64,000 bases of DNA from contig NZ_CP076538.1 of NCBI RefSeq assembly GCF_018885265.1, positions 186,001-250,000 of the forward strand. Reading direction: 5' to 3'. The DNA comes from Amycolatopsis aidingensis (GTDB taxonomy: Bacteria; Actinomycetota; Actinomycetes; Mycobacteriales; Pseudonocardiaceae). Positions 24,649-33,759 of this stretch are shown here, piece by piece. Both the position numbers and the translations under genes were made by a program. Numbering within the stretch: position 1 is the first letter of the stretch; each line of letters starts with the position of its first letter. Under the pieces are notes generated by a model. It was given only the letters and a program-made list of their open reading frames with translations. It ran no database searches and had not been told where the DNA came from.

Positions 24649-25983
24649 ATGCTTGCGCCAACCGTGTTCACAAGGTTGGGTGCGCACATGCGCGGAGTAG
24701 CCAGAGTAGCGAGCGTAGTCGATCGCCGGTGCGTGCTCGGCACCCTCGGCGGCCTGGCCGCGACCGTGTTCGCGCCCGGAACCGGGGAGGCCGGGCCGCG
24801 GTTTCCCACCCTGCGGGAGGGCACCCCCGAGCAGGCCGGCCTGGACCCGGACGCGCTCGGCGCGCTGGATGAGGTGATCGCGGCGGGGCTGGGGCCCGGC
24901 CCGGAGTCCACCTTTCCCGGAGCGGTGCTCCTGGTGGCCAGGAACGGCGTGCTCGTCAAGCACACCGCATACGGCCACGCCCGGACGCACCAGGACGGCA
25001 CGCCGCTGCGCAAGCCGGTGGAGATGCGCCAGGACACCGTGTTCGACCTCGCCTCCTGCACCAAGGTGCTGGCCACGACCGCGGCGATGATGACCCTCGT
25101 TGAGGACGGCCGGATCCGGCTGGACGATCCGCTCGCCCGCTGGCTGCCAGGGTTTCCCACCGGGATCACCGTGCGCAGGCTGCTCACGCACACCGCCGGA
25201 CTGTGGGAGTGGCAGCCGGTCTACCTGTGGGCCACTCGCCCCGGAGCGGCGATCCACTATGTCAGCGGGCTGCCGCCGCGGTACGAGATCGGCGCGGGCA
25301 GGCACTACTCGGATCTCGGATTCATGCTGCTCGGCGAACTGGTGCGGCGCTGCACCGGGTTGCGGCTGGACGAGTACGTCCGGGTGCGCATTCACCGTCC
25401 ACTGCGGATGGTCGCGACCGGTTACCGGCCACCGGGCCGGTTTCGGTTCGCCGCCACTTCGAACGGAAATCCGTTCGAGCGCAACATGATCGCCACCGGT
25501 GAGCCATATCCGATCCTCGGTGACCGTGGGGTGGACGACTTCCGCTGCTGGCGTGAGCACACATTGTCCGGTGAGGTCAACGACGGGAACGCGGCCTACG
25601 CCTTCCGCGGTGTCGCCGGGCATGCCGGGTTGTTCGGCACCGCGCGGGATATCGCGGTGTTCGCGCAGACCATGCTGAACGGCGGCGGGTACGGCACGCG
25701 CAGGCTGTTCTCGCAGGAGGTGGTCGCGGAGTTCACCAGCGACCAGTTCGAATCGGGGCAGGGACTGGGTTTCTGGACGCACCGGTTCCGCGGGGTGCCC
25801 GGGCTCGGTGACGGTGGCTTCGGGCACGCCGGGTTCACCGGCACCGAGTTCGCCGCCGACCCGGAAACCGGCCTGGTGCTGGTGTTGCTGACCAATCGCC
25901 AGCATCCGGACCAGCCCTATGCCGGGCTGGGGCCGACCTGGCTGGCCGTCCGGCAGGCGCTCGGCAGGGCGGTGCGCGGCTGA
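24649..25983 (+). CDS. Secreted S12-family serine hydrolase (beta-lactamase/EstB-like)
   Basis: 444 residues. The N-terminus has a twin-Arg-type export signal (DRRCVLGTLGGLAATVF). The hydrolase core carries the S-x-x-K motif LASCTKVLA (Ser136, Lys139), a Tyr-Ser motif in RHYSDLGFML taking the Y-x-N position, and FGHAGFTGT near the C-terminus in the place of K/H-T-G. The family includes D-aminopeptidases, esterases and beta-lactamases; the exact substrate is unknown. ATG at 24688 is another possible start and would fit a shorter signal. A perfect palindrome downstream (25992-26019) probably terminates it. Confidence 0.78.
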   Translation: MLAPTVFTRLGAHMRGVARVASVVDRRCVLGTLGGLAATVFAPGTGEAGPRFPTLREGTPEQAGLDPDALGALDEVIAAGLGPGPESTFPGAVLLVARNGVLVKHTAYGHARTHQDGTPLRKPVEMRQDTVFDLASCTKVLATTAAMMTLVEDGRIRLDDPLARWLPGFPTGITVRRLLTHTAGLWEWQPVYLWATRPGAAIHYVSGLPPRYEIGAGRHYSDLGFMLLGELVRRCTGLRLDEYVRVRIHRPLRMVATGYRPPGRFRFAATSNGNPFERNMIATGEPYPILGDRGVDDFRCWREHTLSGEVNDGNAAYAFRGVAGHAGLFGTARDIAVFAQTMLNGGGYGTRRLFSQEVVAEFTSDQFESGQGLGFWTHRFRGVPGLGDGGFGHAGFTGTEFAADPETGLVLVLLTNRQHPDQPYAGLGPTWLAVRQALGRAVRG

Positions 25984-25991
25984 AAGCCCGA

Positions 25992-26019
25992 GTGGCCCCA
26001 CCGGATCCGGTGGGGCCAC
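25992..26019. terminator. Perfect 14-bp-arm palindrome, probable bidirectional terminator
   Basis: The left arm GTGGCCCCACCGGA is exactly the reverse complement of the right arm TCCGGTGGGGCCAC with no loop between them. It sits between two convergent genes (stops at 25983 and 26044), the expected place for a shared terminator. No T-run is visible, which is common in high-GC actinobacteria. Confidence 0.6.
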
Positions 26020-26043
26020 CCCCGCGCCAGGTACCGGGACCGG

Positions 26044-26886
26044 TCAGCCGGTCACGTCGAGATGAGCGGGAACGGGGGTCGGCCGCGGTGCCATCCCGTT
26101 GGCGTCGGCCTGGGTGCCCGGTCCGCCCGCCCCGTTGCCGCCATCGTCGTCCGTCCCGCTCGCGCCATCGCCCTCGTCGGTGTCTGCGGGGTCGTCATTA
26201 CCGCTGCCCGCGGGCGGGCCGGCGGGATCGGTCGGTTCCGGTGCCGGTTCCGGGGAGGCCGGCTGTCCACCGTCGCCCTCGCCGGGCGCGCAGGTCGCCG
26301 AGGCGACCTCGATGGCCTGTACCCGGTCGATCTTGATCGAGATCGCGGTGACCGTCACCGTGCCGTCCCCCTTCGTGACCTGCTTGTTCAGTACCACCGA
26401 GGCGACGCCCGGCACCTGTACCGCGGTGTTCGGCGGCGCGGAGACGTCGAGCTTCGTGTCCCCGAGCCGCGCCTCGGCCAGCGAGGAGGACGCCTTGCCC
26501 GCATGGCAGCTCGCCTGCACCGCGGTCGCGGACAGCAGCGGGGAGCCGAGGCCGAGCCCGGGTACGCCGCCGAGATCCGCCTCGAGCTCGGCCACGCTCG
26601 CCTTGGCCTTCCCCGGTCCGGCCTGCGCGTTCAGCACCCTGGCCCGGACGATCTTGCCCGGGCTGCCGAACTCGGCAACGGAGTCCTGCTGGAAACCGTT
26701 CTCGCTGGTGACGGCGGGGATCGGGTCGACCTTGAGCAGGCCGGTTGCGGACAACGCGAAGGCCGAATCCCCCGCGCCGGTGGCGCCGGCGGCCGGGACG
26801 AAGGCCAGGCCGGAGGTGAGCAGGGCGGCAAGCAGGCCCGCACCACGCAGGGCCGCTTTGTTGCTGGACAATGAACTGCCTTTCAT
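26044..26886 (-). CDS. Secreted choice-of-anchor P-like protein
   Basis: A 280-residue protein with a signal peptide (ALRGAGLLAALLTSGLAFVP, cleavage near AGA about 36). The mature beta-rich part begins with SAFALSATGLLKVDPIPAV, a pattern I associate with actinobacterial choice-of-anchor P proteins, and includes two Cys (ASCHAG, SATCAPG). The last 75 residues are low-complexity Pro/Gly/Asp/Ser. It is likely secreted. Its GAAGGCAGTT-type leader is weak. The L,D-transpeptidase gene lies next upstream on the same strand (27 bp gap), so both may act in the envelope. Confidence 0.6.
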   Translation of the reverse strand: MKGSSLSSNKAALRGAGLLAALLTSGLAFVPAAGATGAGDSAFALSATGLLKVDPIPAVTSENGFQQDSVAEFGSPGKIVRARVLNAQAGPGKAKASVAELEADLGGVPGLGLGSPLLSATAVQASCHAGKASSSLAEARLGDTKLDVSAPPNTAVQVPGVASVVLNKQVTKGDGTVTVTAISIKIDRVQAIEVASATCAPGEGDGGQPASPEPAPEPTDPAGPPAGSGNDDPADTDEGDGASGTDDDGGNGAGGPGTQADANGMAPRPTPVPAHLDVTG

Positions 26887-26913
26887 GGTTGGAAACAGAT
26901 TGACGGAGAACTG

Positions 26914-27678
26914 TCAGGCGATGTTCACGATGGTGCCGAGTGGCAGTTCGACGAGCCGGTCGAGCGCTTCCTGCGGCACCCTGATGCAGCCGTCGCTGTC
27001 CGCCTTTGCGGTAAAACCGTCGTCCGGCCAGGTGTGGATGCCGACCGTTCCAGGGCCGTCGCCGAAGGTTTCGTGCGCATCGGAATGCACGCTGAGCGGA
27101 AGAACGATCGGGCTGTAGGTGTTCACCGTTTCCTCCACCGAGGCGACGATGTAGGCGCGTCCCTTCGGAGTGGGGTACTCCGGCTTGCCGATGCCGATCT
27201 TCCACCGGCCAGCCTGCTCGCCGTTGTGTACGATCTCCAGGCCGAAGGCCGCGAGGTCGACGTTGACGGTGTACTCGTTGCGTGCGGTCTCCACCGGTGC
27301 CGCACCGCCCGCGTACACCCAGCCCGCCGAACCGTTCGGCCGGGAGGGCAGCAGGATCTTCTTCCAGTCTCCTCGTTTCGCGGTCACCGGAACCCAGGTC
27401 GGCGAGCCGACCTGCCGCGGGGGCAGCTTCGCGATGGGCGGGCCACCGACCCCTGCGTACACGACCAGATCCTCGGTGGGGTGGAGCACCTCGCCGGTTC
27501 CCGGGTCGGATGGATCGTCGGTTGCCGACTCGGGGACGTCGGCATATGTGGTGGATTCGGGAAGTTTGGTGAGTTCCTCCGCGCTGACCGCGACCGGTGC
27601 CACGGCTGACCGCTGTGGTTCATTTCCACATCCCGTCGCCAGTAAGGCCATACCGATCATTCCTGCCACGGCGGTCAT
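26914..27678 (-). CDS. L,D-transpeptidase (YkuD) lipoprotein
   Basis: 254 residues. The N-terminus is a lipoprotein signal (GMALLATGC, Cys17). A Pro/Thr linker and a beta-rich region (about 70-130) precede the YkuD domain. Its active site is visible: His215 in GIHTW and Cys231 in SDGCIRV, with the typical H...SxGC(I/V)R arrangement. L,D-transpeptidases form 3-3 cross-links in peptidoglycan or attach proteins to it, on the outer side of the membrane. ATG 27678 was chosen because the lipoprotein signal starts there; the frame stays open to 27969. Confidence 0.85.
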   Translation of the reverse strand: MTAVAGMIGMALLATGCGNEPQRSAVAPVAVSAEELTKLPESTTYADVPESATDDPSDPGTGEVLHPTEDLVVYAGVGGPPIAKLPPRQVGSPTWVPVTAKRGDWKKILLPSRPNGSAGWVYAGGAAPVETARNEYTVNVDLAAFGLEIVHNGEQAGRWKIGIGKPEYPTPKGRAYIVASVEETVNTYSPIVLPLSVHSDAHETFGDGPGTVGIHTWPDDGFTAKADSDGCIRVPQEALDRLVELPLGTIVNIA

Positions 27679-28134
27679 CCGCCTTGCGCTTGTCCATAAG
27701 CGACTGTCGGCGGCCGGTACAGAAGTCGTTGTCAATGAGCATCCCTGTGCTGTCGTTACTGTCGGGGAGAGTGGTGCGAGTGAGAACGGCGACTCCGGTA
27801 ATCCGGAATCGGTGGCCGCTATTGATAGCAGGGCGGTTCGGGTCGAGCAATGCCTCGGCTCGAGACATTTTCGCGCGGACAGGTATCCGCAACTGCGGAA
27901 ATAGCCCATTTGGCCCAGCTGCACCGTCCTTGTCGAGACCACTCCTTTGGGTGAAGGCGTGTAACGCAAACAGTGTCCACGAGGCCACTTTGAGGTGCTA
28001 TCCGTTGCGCAGTCGAGTGATCGTGTCGTTGTAAGACTACTGTGAGGAGATCGGTTCGCGGTTTTCGTGCCCAGTAGGGTGACTATTTTCCACTGTGGAT
28101 AGAACCCGGCCGAAAGAATTTCGCCGACGATTCG
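27679..28134. other. Intergenic region without recognisable gene
   Basis: About 456 bp between the L,D-transpeptidase start and the alpha/beta-hydrolase stop, both on the minus strand. Several open frames cross it but none has a good start, codon bias or homologous pattern. It probably holds the transpeptidase promoter. I see no tRNA, riboswitch or strong repeat here. Confidence 0.5.
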
Positions 28135-28968
28135 TCAATCGGTGGAAGCGCGAACGATCGCATCGACGAGCAGCGGTCCGTCCAGCAGCACCGGATCGTT
28201 GTGCCCTGCCCCCGGCACCTCGACCAGCCTGCCTTCGCCCGCCCGTGCCACGGCTCGGCTCTGCCCTGGCGGGACGATGGAGTCGGCCGAGCCGTAGACG
28301 ACCGTCAGCGGTGCCTGGCTCCGGGACACGTGCCGCAGCACCGGGTAGGTGTCCTTCAGCAGCAGGCGCACCGGAAGGAACGGGTAGTGCCGCTGCCCGA
28401 CCGCGGCCAGGTCGGTGAACGGCGAGCGCAGCACCAGCGCGGCAGGCGGGTGCTCGGTGGCGAGTTCGGCGACCACCCCGGCACCCAGGCTCTCCCCGAA
28501 GTACACCAGGCGCTCGGTGGGTACGCCCACCGTGCCGACCAGGTAGTCCCGCGCCGCCCGGACGTCGGCGGCAAGGCCGGACTCGCTTGGCGAGCCGGGG
28601 TTACCGCCGTAGCCGCGGTAGTCGAACAGCAGTACCGCGAGACCACGCGCGCTGAGGGCACGGGCCAGCGGGGCCCTGGCCTGCCGGTTGCCCGCGTTCC
28701 CGTTGGCAACCAGCACCGCGCGCCCGTCGGCCCGCGGCCCGCGTCCTGGCAAGAACCAGGCCCCCAGCTCGAGGCCGTCGGTGGTGTGCAGGGTCACGTC
28801 CCTGCCGCCGGGCAGGACCTCGGCCGCGGCCGGAACCGGCCCGCCGGAGGGCAGGTAGATGAGCTTGCGCTGCCATGCGTACGCCCCGCCGAGCACCACG
28901 ATCGCGATGGTGACGGCGATCGCAGCCGCGAGCAACAACCGGCGTCTCAGCGGTCGGTTCCATGCCAC
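28135..28968 (-). CDS. Alpha/beta hydrolase with N-terminal membrane anchor
   Basis: A 277-residue protein with one N-terminal membrane helix (LLLAAAIAVTIAIVVLGGAY). The hydrolase domain has the nucleophile elbow FGESLGAG (Ser about 160), the acid in YGSADSIVP (about 228) and the catalytic His in VPGAGHND (about 256), the pattern of the BAAT/DUF1749-like FrsA/YqkD group. The substrate is unknown, perhaps an ester or lipid at the membrane face. The GTG start follows the coaA stop by 2 bp, so it is co-transcribed with coaA. Confidence 0.8.
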   Translation of the reverse strand: MAWNRPLRRRLLLAAAIAVTIAIVVLGGAYAWQRKLIYLPSGGPVPAAAEVLPGGRDVTLHTTDGLELGAWFLPGRGPRADGRAVLVANGNAGNRQARAPLARALSARGLAVLLFDYRGYGGNPGSPSESGLAADVRAARDYLVGTVGVPTERLVYFGESLGAGVVAELATEHPPAALVLRSPFTDLAAVGQRHYPFLPVRLLLKDTYPVLRHVSRSQAPLTVVYGSADSIVPPGQSRAVARAGEGRLVEVPGAGHNDPVLLDGPLLVDAIVRASTD

Positions 28969-28970
28969 GT

Positions 28971-29903
28971 TCAGAGCTTGCGCAGGCGTACCCGGTTGAT
29001 CGAGTGATCGGCGTCCTTGCGCAGCACGAGGGTGGCCCGTGGCCTGGTCGGGCGGATGTTCTCGATCAGGTTCGGCTCGTTGATGGTGCGCCACAGGTGG
29101 CGGGCCTCGTCCCTGGCCTCGTCGTCGGGCAGCCCGGCGAAGTGGTGGAAGTGCGAGGCCGGGTCGGCGAACGCGGTGTGCCGCAGCTTCAGGAACCGTT
29201 CGATGTACCAATGCTCGATATCGGCGGTGTGCGCGTCCACGTAGATCGAGAAGTCGAACAGGTCGGAGACGGTGAGCCGGGGGCCGGGCTGTAGCACGTT
29301 CAGCCCTTCCAGGATGAGGATGTCCGGCTGCCGGACGACCTGCTCGGCACCGGGCACGATGTCGTAGGCCAGGTGTGAGTACACCGGCGCGCTGACCTCC
29401 TCGGCGCCGGACTTCACGTCCGAGACGAACCGCAGCAGCGCCCTGCGGTCGTAGCTCTCCGGGAACCCCTTGCGGTGCATGATGCCGCGGCGGATCAGCT
29501 CGTCGCGGGGGAACAGGAACCCGTCCGTGGTGACCAGGTCCACCCGCGGGTGGTCGGGCCAGCGGGCGAGCAGGGTGCGCAGGATGCGGGCGGTGGTCGA
29601 CTTGCCGACCGCCACGCTGCCCGCGATACCGATCACGAACGGCACCTTGGTGCCCTTGCAGTCCTCGCCGAGGAAGGTGGTGGTCGCCTCGTACAGCCGC
29701 TGCTTGGCCGCGACCTGCAGGTTGATCAGTCTGGACAGCGGCAGGTAGACCTCGGCCACCTCGGTCAGGTCGACCTGCTCGCCGAGGCCACGCAGCCGGA
29801 GCAGCTCCTCGGCGGTCAGCGGCAACGGGGTGGAGCTGCGCAGCTCTCGCCACTGATCGCGATGCAGCTCGACATAGGGGCTCAGCTCGCGGACCCGCGG
29901 CAT
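28971..29903 (-). CDS. coaA: Type I pantothenate kinase
   Basis: 310 residues, the normal length for bacterial CoaA. The P-loop GSVAVGKST (95-103) is followed by [11 protein letters not shown], and [23 protein letters not shown] and ILEGLNVLQ are all standard CoaA motifs; NEPNLIENI follows near the C-terminus. The enzyme phosphorylates pantothenate, the first step of CoA synthesis. ATG 29903 is preceded by AAGGAG at 9 nt. Overlap and spacing indicate an operon with the hydrolase gene downstream. Confidence 0.95.
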   Translation of the reverse strand: MPRVRELSPYVELHRDQWRELRSSTPLPLTAEELLRLRGLGEQVDLTEVAEVYLPLSRLINLQVAAKQRLYEATTTFLGEDCKGTKVPFVIGIAGSVAVGKSTTARILRTLLARWPDHPRVDLVTTDGFLFPRDELIRRGIMHRKGFPESYDRRALLRFVSDVKSGAEEVSAPVYSHLAYDIVPGAEQVVRQPDILILEGLNVLQPGPRLTVSDLFDFSIYVDAHTADIEHWYIERFLKLRHTAFADPASHFHHFAGLPDDEARDEARHLWRTINEPNLIENIRPTRPRATLVLRKDADHSINRVRLRKL

Positions 29904-30037
29904 ATCGCACACTCCTTGCCCGTCGGTGGGCCGGCGCCGTACTACTGCTTAACGCAAGGTCAACGGTAGGGCTTACCGGCCCGCTGCGGGCTGTGACGTT
30001 CTACACGCCACCTGTATCGATACCGCCGGAGTGCGCC

Positions 30038-30643
30038 TCAGCGGGTGTGGAAGACCTCGTCCCAGGCGGCGCTGACCTGGCGCGCGCAGGTCTGCGGCGG
30101 GACCCCGCCCACGCCGGTACCCAGCCCGGGCATGGCTATGACGTCCACCGCGCGCCGCACGTCCAGCCCTTCCTCCAGGCGGCCGTCCCGCCAGACCTGG
30201 AACACGGCCCGCGCCGCGAGATAGGGGTGCACGGTGTCCCCCGGCAACTGCTCACCGGGTTCGCGCATGGTCGGTGCGCTGATCAACCAGGCGGGGGAGC
30301 GCATGCCGGTCGGCACCACCAGCGCCTCACCGATGGGCAGTTCGCCCCCGTGGTAGGCGAGCACCGCGCTGCGCACGTTCTGCTCCACATCGGGGAACGC
30401 CTGTGCGTATGCCGCGTCGATGCCCCCACGCATCCAGCCGTAGGAGTTCGCCGGGCTGACCACCGCATGCGCCGTGACGTCGAGAACGGAGCCGTGGTGC
30501 ACCCGCACCCGGCCCTCCATGTTGTCGACCACCGCTCGCCATGCCTCGGCAAGCGCTTCATCGACGGCGCACAGCACCAGCTCCGGGGTACGTGGCGACA
30601 CTCGTTCCTTCCGCGTGGTGTGCGTGCCCGATTCAGCCGTCAC
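30038..30643 (-). CDS. Macro-domain (ADP-ribose-binding) protein
   Basis: A 201-residue protein with the macro-domain signatures AVVSPANSYGWMRGGIDAAY (about 60) and VIAMPGLGTGVGGVPP (about 170), which line the ADP-ribose pocket. The short actinobacterial versions are usually ADP-ribosylglutamate hydrolases or ADP-ribose sensors. The activity is not known here. Cytoplasmic. The start is a GTG, and the first residues (TTRKERVSPRTP) are poorly conserved, so a later start is possible. Confidence 0.8.
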   Translation of the reverse strand: MTAESGTHTTRKERVSPRTPELVLCAVDEALAEAWRAVVDNMEGRVRVHHGSVLDVTAHAVVSPANSYGWMRGGIDAAYAQAFPDVEQNVRSAVLAYHGGELPIGEALVVPTGMRSPAWLISAPTMREPGEQLPGDTVHPYLAARAVFQVWRDGRLEEGLDVRRAVDVIAMPGLGTGVGGVPPQTCARQVSAAWDEVFHTR

Positions 30644-30750
30644 ATCTACAGCATGGCAAAAAACGTCAACCCTCGTAACCGGCTTGCCTACCGGCTATGC
30701 GAGTGAAAGTCCGTGCTCCTCGCCACAGTCGCACCGGCTAGCCTGGCCGG

Positions 30751-31656
30751 GTGCCAGTGATTTCCTATTTCGGCCCGCAAGGGACGTTCACCGAGCAGGC
30801 CGCCCGCGGGCTCGTTCCGGACGGCGAGTTCCTGCCCGCCGAGACGATCTTCGCCGCGTTGCACGCGGTGCGCGACGGCCGTGCCGAGGCCGCCTGCGTG
30901 CCGGTGGAGAACTCGGTCGAGGGACCGGTGAACGCCACCCTGGACGGCCTCACCGAGGCCACGGCGCTGGTGGCGGTCGCCGAGACCATTCTGCCCGTCC
31001 AGTTCAGCGTGCTGGTCAGGCAGGACGCCACGGACATCCGGACCGTGGCCAGTCATCCACACGCACTGGCCCAGGTGCGTCAGTGGCTGGCCACCAACCT
31101 GCCCGAGGCCGAGCAGGTGCCCACCTCCTCCACCGCGGCCGCGGCCCAGGCCGTGCGGCGCGGCGAGTACGACGCGGCGGTGACCGCGTCGGTGGCCGCC
31201 CAGCACTATGAGCTGCGGGAGTTCGTCGGTGGGGTCGCCGATCTCGCCGATGCCAGCACCCGCTTCCTCCTGGTCCGGCGCCCTGGGTGGCTGCCGGAGC
31301 CGACCGGAGCGGACCGCACCTCGTTGATGGCCGTCACCGTGAACCGCACCGGCGCGCTGGCCGAACTGCTCACCGAGCTCTCCTTCCGGGGCATCAACCT
31401 GACCAGGCTGGACGCCCGCCCGGCGAAGACGCACATCGGGCAGTACCGGTTCTTCATCGACGTGGAGGGCCATATCGCCGAGCCGCGGATCGGGGACGCG
31501 GTGGCGGCGCTGCACCGCCGCTGCAGCATGCGTTTCCTCGGCTCGCATCCACGGGCCGACCATGCGCCCTCCGCCGGTGAACCGCCGGTGGGTAACGAGG
31601 ACTTCGTCGCCGCGACGAACTGGCTGGAGTCCGTACGTCGTGGGGAGACCGTGTGA
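30751..31656 (+). CDS. pheA: Prephenate dehydratase
   Basis: A 301-residue monofunctional enzyme: PDT domain (about 3-180) with SYFGPQGTFTEQA, VPVENSVEGPVN, SHPHALAQ and the catalytic Thr-Arg-Phe of ADASTRFLLV (170-172); then an ACT regulatory domain (about 187-270). It converts prephenate to phenylpyruvate for phenylalanine synthesis. The ACT Phe-binding stretch reads LTRLDARPAKT rather than the usual ESRP, which may alter feedback. GTG start. The next gene overlaps its stop by 3 bases. Confidence 0.95.
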   Translation: MPVISYFGPQGTFTEQAARGLVPDGEFLPAETIFAALHAVRDGRAEAACVPVENSVEGPVNATLDGLTEATALVAVAETILPVQFSVLVRQDATDIRTVASHPHALAQVRQWLATNLPEAEQVPTSSTAAAAQAVRRGEYDAAVTASVAAQHYELREFVGGVADLADASTRFLLVRRPGWLPEPTGADRTSLMAVTVNRTGALAELLTELSFRGINLTRLDARPAKTHIGQYRFFIDVEGHIAEPRIGDAVAALHRRCSMRFLGSHPRADHAPSAGEPPVGNEDFVAATNWLESVRRGETV

Positions 31657-32276
31657 GGCTGTACCTGATCAGACATGCGCAGAGCACCGCGAACGTCGAG
31701 GGCAAACTGAACACCCTGCCGCCCGGCCCCGGGCTGACCGACCTCGGCCACGCGCAGGCCAAGGCGCTGGCCGAGCGGCTGAGCGGCGAGCCGATCGCGG
31801 CGGTGTACGCCTCGCTCGCCGTGCGGGCGCAGCAGACCGCGGCCCCGCTGGCCACCGCCCTCGACCTGGAGGTGCAGGTGATCGACGGGGTGCAGGAGGT
31901 GTACGTCGGCGAGCTGGAGGATCGCACCGACCGGGAGGCCGTCCGCACCTATCTGGACACGGTCGTCCCGTGGACCCGCGGCGAGCTGGGGATCGCCATG
32001 CCGGGCGGGGAGACCGGGCACCAGGTGCGGGATCGTTATCTTGGCGCCGTGGGCGAGCTGCGGGCCAAGCACGCGGACGAGGCCGACCTGGACGACACCG
32101 TGGTCGCGCTGGTCAGCCACGGCGGGGCGATCCGGCTCGGCGCCGAGTGGCTCGCCGAGAACGTGACCGCGGAGATCGCCGACCGGGACATGCTGCCGAA
32201 CACCAGCGTGGTGGAGCTGGAGGCCCGGCCCGGCGGCGCGTGGCGTTGCCTGCGCTGGGCCGGCCTCGACCTGTGA
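31653..32276 (+). CDS. Histidine phosphatase (phosphoglycerate mutase-like) protein
   Basis: 207 residues with the phosphohistidine motif LIRHAQST (His8), then DLGHAQAKALAERL and VYASLAVRAQQTA, and the second His in VALVSHGGAIRLG (about 154). These proteins may be phosphatases acting on metabolites or be mutases; the family includes many phosphatases downstream of pheA in actinobacteria. Substrate unknown. The GTG start overlaps the pheA stop (GTGA), so they are translated together. Confidence 0.85.
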   Translation: MRLYLIRHAQSTANVEGKLNTLPPGPGLTDLGHAQAKALAERLSGEPIAAVYASLAVRAQQTAAPLATALDLEVQVIDGVQEVYVGELEDRTDREAVRTYLDTVVPWTRGELGIAMPGGETGHQVRDRYLGAVGELRAKHADEADLDDTVVALVSHGGAIRLGAEWLAENVTAEIADRDMLPNTSVVELEARPGGAWRCLRWAGLDL

Positions 32277-32294
32277 ACCCGCGCCCCTGGTGAC

Positions 32295-32981
32295 TCAGCG
32301 CAGGCCCGCGGTCGGCCAGGACTCCTGCCGGTAGGCGCTGTCCCAGAACATCCACTCGTACTCGCTGGCCCTGGTGAACCGGTCCAGCATCCGCGCCCTG
32401 GTCGCCTCGTCCCCGGCAGCCGCGGCGCGGTCCACCGCCTCCTTGCAGCTTTCCACCGATCGGGCGAAGTCCTCGTCGGCATAAGTGTCGATCCAGGCCT
32501 GGTACGGGTTCTCCGGCCCGCTCCCGTCCTGCTGCCGCAGGATGCTGCTGCCCACGTGGTGATACACCCAGAAGCAGGGCAGCAGCGCCGCGATCAGCTC
32601 GGGATACCCGTCGGTCTGCGCGGTGGCCAGCAGATAGGAGGTGTAGGCCAGGCAGGTCGGCGAGGTCTCGATGGCGTCCAGCTCCGCCTGGCCGAGGCCG
32701 AACCGCTGGAAGTACTCCTCGTGCAGCTGCCGCTCCACGACCACCGCCTCCCTGGCCGCCCCGGCGAAGAACGGCAGGTCGGCCGGGTCGGGGGTGCGGG
32801 CCGCGGCGACCGCCAGCGCGCGCCCGAAGCCGACCAGGTAGCGGGCGTCCTGGGCCAGGTAGAACTGGAACCGCTCGGCAGGCAGCGAGCCGTTCGCCAG
32901 TTCCTCGTTGAACGGGTGCGCCAGCGATGCCTGTTGTATTTTCACCGTGTGCTGCCACGCCCGGTCACAAAATCCCGTCAT
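32295..32981 (-). CDS. tenA: TenA-family aminopyrimidine aminohydrolase
   Basis: 228 residues, all-helical. Characteristic TenA motifs: HPFNEELANGSLP, YLVGFGRALAVAA, SPTCLAYTSYLL with the catalytic-type Cys, LLPCFWVYHHVG, PYQAWIDTY and YEWMFWDSAYRQESWP at the end. TenA hydrolyses aminopyrimidine from degraded thiamine for salvage. ATG at 32981 has GGGAGCG upstream. No TPP riboswitch was recognised in the upstream 100 bp. It stands alone here without other thiamine genes. Confidence 0.88.
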   Translation of the reverse strand: MTGFCDRAWQHTVKIQQASLAHPFNEELANGSLPAERFQFYLAQDARYLVGFGRALAVAAARTPDPADLPFFAGAAREAVVVERQLHEEYFQRFGLGQAELDAIETSPTCLAYTSYLLATAQTDGYPELIAALLPCFWVYHHVGSSILRQQDGSGPENPYQAWIDTYADEDFARSVESCKEAVDRAAAAGDEATRARMLDRFTRASEYEWMFWDSAYRQESWPTAGLR

Positions 32982-33085
32982 CGCTCCCGTCCTCGGTCGG
33001 GTGTGCTCGCGCCCGCGACGGTACCGGCGCAACCGACCGTGTGGTGTGCACGTCCTCTGGGTAGTCACCCAGCACAGGGAGGCGA

Positions 33086-33742
33086 ATGATGACGCGAGGA
33101 ACGCGAAGTTATCTGGGGCTGGCCGCAGCGGGCACGCTGCTGGTCGCCGCCCTCACCGGTTGCGGTGAGGGGACGCAGGACGGGGCCGCCGCGCAGTCGC
33201 CGACCGGCGACGAGACAACCACCACGACGGCCCCACCGGCCACCACCTCATCCAGTCCGAAGGAAACGGGCGGGACAAGCGAGCCCGCCAAGAACGCAGA
33301 TCCGAAGCTCTGCCGGTCGAACGAACTGAAGTTGTCGATCGGCAAGGGCGAGGGCGCCGCCGGGACGGTCTACCGGCCGGTGCAGTTCACCAATACGAGT
33401 GACCGAACGTGCGTGTTGCACGGGTTCCCTGGGATTTCCTATGTCGCGGGAGACGACGGCCACCAGGTCGGGCCGGCCGCCTACCGGGACGGGGAGAAAG
33501 GCGCCCCGGTGAACCTGGCCCCCGGGGAGATCGCCCATGCCCCGGTGGGTTTCGTGCAGGTGCGCAACTACGCGCCGGAGGACTGCAAGCCGGTCCAGGT
33601 GCGCGGCCTGCGGGTGTACCCGCCGCAGGAGACCGAGTCGATGTTCATCGAGTACGAGGGCACCGGCTGCTCCAGTGACAAGATCCCGGGCCACCAGCTG
33701 GTGGTGCGCACGATCCAGCCCGGTCCCGGCGGTCGTGGCTAG
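33086..33742 (+). CDS. DUF4232 lipoprotein
   Basis: 218 residues. The N-terminus is a lipoprotein signal (LGLAAAGTLLVAALTGC, Cys about 26). A Thr/Pro-rich linker leads to a DUF4232 beta-sandwich containing LCRSNELKLSIGKGEGAAG, VQFTNTSDRTCVLHGFPG and a late cysteine pair (EDCKPVQV, GTGCSSD). DUF4232 proteins are secreted with unknown function. AGGGAGGCG lies upstream of the paired ATG codons at 33086 and 33089. Confidence 0.8.
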   Translation: MMTRGTRSYLGLAAAGTLLVAALTGCGEGTQDGAAAQSPTGDETTTTTAPPATTSSSPKETGGTSEPAKNADPKLCRSNELKLSIGKGEGAAGTVYRPVQFTNTSDRTCVLHGFPGISYVAGDDGHQVGPAAYRDGEKGAPVNLAPGEIAHAPVGFVQVRNYAPEDCKPVQVRGLRVYPPQETESMFIEYEGTGCSSDKIPGHQLVVRTIQPGPGGRG

Positions 33743-33759
33743 GTACGGCCGACCAGCCC

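Noticed and set aside
27679..28134. Two open frames in the gap upstream of the L,D-transpeptidase
   Set aside because: Low coding bias, no ribosome site and no recognisable protein motif.
32982..33085. Possible TPP riboswitch upstream of tenA
   Set aside because: The conserved CUGAGA and ACC-UGAUC-type blocks are not present on the minus strand.
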